Below are positions 20,075 to 21,742 of a stretch of 21,742 nt of DNA, in pieces; the stretch's first letter is position 1, and every line of letters begins with the position of its first letter. The position numbers and the translations under genes are program-made. The notes under the pieces were generated by a model, which saw only the letters and a list, made by a program, of their open reading frames with translations, searched no databases and had not been told where the DNA came from. This DNA is from a virus. The stretch covers positions 1 to 21,742 of IMG/VR virus record IMGVR_UViG_3300031951_001377; one strand, given 5' to 3'.

Positions 20075-21657
20075 TAGATAAGCCAGGTAAGGCTCTCGTT
20101 TCCATTAGCTGTACCCCATGACCAACTATTATTAGCAGCAGTATTATTACTACTATATACACCCGGGGTAGTCTTGCCAAAATGACCTAACGTTTTTCTA
20201 GATAAATCTATACCTTGTTGATGTAGACGAAGTGCTGTATCACGTACCCATAAAGCGGTACCAAAGGACATTACCAAGTCATCATTATAACCTCTTTGTG
20301 CTTCTGCACGTTGACCAGTCCATATAAATACTAACAGTTCATCTATTAATCGTTTACTACGTACTACTGGACTTTTTTCACGAAAATATGTTTCTAGTTT
20401 AGATATTACAAGTGGACGAGTTTTTGAATTCATTGAAAAGCCAGGAACTTTATCTGACTTACTTTTCAAATCATATCCTTTTGCTAAATGTACATTTTCA
20501 TCTACATATGCATCTGAACGATATGAATAATATAAGTTATTGTAATTACGATCTATCGCTACTTGTAGTACTGCCCATCCTATATTAGCATTTTCAATTA
20601 CTAGTAAGGCATTATCATATTCAGTTGCTACAGATACAAGCATATTACCGTAATCAGTTGTTCCTATCTTACCACGATATTCAGCTACTTGAGTCATTGA
20701 ATTGATTTCTATAACATGGAAAGCTGAATAGTCTGCTCCATCGCCTCGGGCAACGTCAGCTACAACTGCATAGCTTTTGTTAGTACCGTATTCTGGATAT
20801 TCCCATACCCAATAATTACTATCAAATCCACGTTTTTCTATTGGCTCTTTAATATATGTTTGTTCATACCATTGCAGAATAGGACCGTCAATAACAGTAT
20901 GTCCTGATGATATAAAGTCACAATCACATTCTTGGGCTGCTTGTTTTTCTCCTAACAACTCTGTCTGTTGAACTCTCCATTTGTCATCACGATCTGGATG
21001 TACTGTCCAATGCAGTTTTATCGGATGAAATTGACCACCCGCTTCCGCATCTGACCAAATTTTATGAAACCAATTACCAGTACCATTAGGAGTAGATAAA
21101 GAAATACATCCACCACCTGTCGCAAGTGTTTGTTGAGCCGATGTCCATATTTCATCAATGTTTCTAATAAACGCTGCCTCATCAATTACTAAAAGAGATA
21201 ATGCTTCAGAACGACCGGCAGTACCAGTACTTGATACAGCTTTAACTTGAGAACCGTTCTTAAAGCGTAAGGATAATTTGTTATCTTCAATAGACGTACC
21301 CTTTAACCAACTAGGAAGATTTTCGTGCATTACACGTATCTTTGTAACCAAGTTTTTAGCAACGTCTTGAGTAGTTGCAATAACTAATACATTATAATCT
21401 GATTTAAACAACATAGCCCATAACACATATCCAGCAGTAACAGTTGATATACCTAACTGTCGTGATTTAAGTATTACACTATATCGGTTATGTTGTAGTG
21501 ATGTTAGTACCTCTTCCTGGAATGGATAAAGGTTAAAATACATTTTACCTTTTGTAGGATGTTGTATAATACAATACTTGCGCATGAAATGGATAGGATC
21601 CACTGCACAACGTTTGTATTCTTCTGAAATTATTTCACGTAAACTTTTCTGTGCCAT
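20074..21657 (-). CDS. terL: Terminase large subunit, T4 gp17-like
   Basis: A 527-residue packaging motor; T4 gp17 has 610. ATPase domain: KSRQLGIST (64-72) is Walker A, LLVIDE (155-160) is Walker B with catalytic Glu160, and STPNGTGN (188-195) is the coupling motif. Nuclease domain: VVADVARGDG with Asp301, VIENANIG with Glu355 and GYNDDLVMS with Asp459/460, matching the acidic triad of gp17 nucleases. The protein docks on portal, translocates DNA with ATP and cuts the concatemer at headful. The C-terminus is Asn/Ser/Trp-rich. The start MAQKSLREII has only a weak TAGAG upstream; 21 nt separate it from the preceding gene. The portal gene follows at 22 nt. Confidence 0.97.
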   Translation of the reverse strand: MAQKSLREIISEEYKRCAVDPIHFMRKYCIIQHPTKGKMYFNLYPFQEEVLTSLQHNRYSVILKSRQLGISTVTAGYVLWAMLFKSDYNVLVIATTQDVAKNLVTKIRVMHENLPSWLKGTSIEDNKLSLRFKNGSQVKAVSSTGTAGRSEALSLLVIDEAAFIRNIDEIWTSAQQTLATGGGCISLSTPNGTGNWFHKIWSDAEAGGQFHPIKLHWTVHPDRDDKWRVQQTELLGEKQAAQECDCDFISSGHTVIDGPILQWYEQTYIKEPIEKRGFDSNYWVWEYPEYGTNKSYAVVADVARGDGADYSAFHVIEINSMTQVAEYRGKIGTTDYGNMLVSVATEYDNALLVIENANIGWAVLQVAIDRNYNNLYYSYRSDAYVDENVHLAKGYDLKSKSDKVPGFSMNSKTRPLVISKLETYFREKSPVVRSKRLIDELLVFIWTGQRAEAQRGYNDDLVMSFGTALWVRDTALRLHQQGIDLSRKTLGHFGKTTPGVYSSNNTAANNSWSWGTANGNESLTWLI

Positions 21658-21678
21658 GTAACTCTAGTTAATTTATTA

Positions 21679-21742
21679 TTATGCTAATGCCTTTTCCAAT
21701 ACACCTTTCAATATAGCTACTGACATATCACCAGCTTTAATA
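21679..21742 (-). CDS. C-terminal end of an unidentified gene
   Basis: The minus strand reads in frame from the window edge to TAA at 21681-21679, giving IKAGDMSVAILKGVLEKALA, a likely helix. The frame is open and the spacing (21 nt to the terminase ATG) is like neighbouring genes. In T4 the gene before 17 is 16, the small terminase, so that is one possibility, but twenty residues cannot show it. Confidence 0.5.
   Translation of the reverse strand, partial: IKAGDMSVAILKGVLEKALA

Noticed and set aside
1-21742. CRISPR array, insertion sequence or integrase
   Set aside because: There are no regularly spaced repeats, no transposase or recombinase motifs, and the only large repeat is the fibre-domain duplication.

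Overview
The window is a stretch of a tailed double-stranded DNA phage genome with T4-type head genes. Every convincing gene lies on the minus strand, so the transcription order runs from high to low coordinates. Genes are tightly packed, several sharing 4-base ATGA stop/start overlaps. Recognisable T4-family products are the large terminase (20074-21657), portal (18150-20051), prohead protease (14715-15320), an acidic scaffold (11679-12554) and the gp23-type major capsid protein (9954-11657). The host cannot be read directly. A Bacteroidota host is a tentative inference from AT-rich DNA, a signal peptide with Gln at the likely +1 position, and Ser/Thr-rich fibre motifs I associate with marine Bacteroidetes phages.

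Layout in transcription order: (1) the end of an unidentified gene, then DNA packaging (terminase, portal); (2) four unidentified genes that probably make or assemble head parts, one with a perfect EF-hand-like acidic loop; (3) the prohead protease; (4) a block of six genes that T4 does not have at this place: a protein with a duplicated Y-G-P motif, two small helical proteins, an overlapping candidate spanin pair, and a phage-encoded ribosomal protein bS21, closed by a hairpin terminator; (5) scaffold and major capsid protein, closed by a UUCG-loop terminator; (6) a PhoH-type ATPase; (7) an 8.6 kb fibre/adhesin module: a collagen-like protein, a long fibre protein, two fibres sharing a nearly identical N-terminal domain of about 220 residues (one carrying a beta-helix typical of tailspikes), two small proteins, a small beta protein, and two tandem glycine-rich adhesin-like paralogues, the last cut by the window edge.

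Across the window a 9-base minus-strand motif, ATATTTATW, recurs just upstream of gene starts (seven sites, six of them 14-31 nt before the start codon). It is the best candidate for a phage promoter element, though it is the reverse complement of the classical T4 late element TATAAATA.

Together the genes describe late infection: package DNA, build and mature the prohead, adapt the host ribosome (bS21), breach the envelope (spanins), and decorate the tail with a modular host-recognition apparatus. The most interesting points are bS21 inside a head operon whose genes mostly carry good Shine-Dalgarno sites, the repeated promoter-like motif, and the duplicated fibre and adhesin genes.
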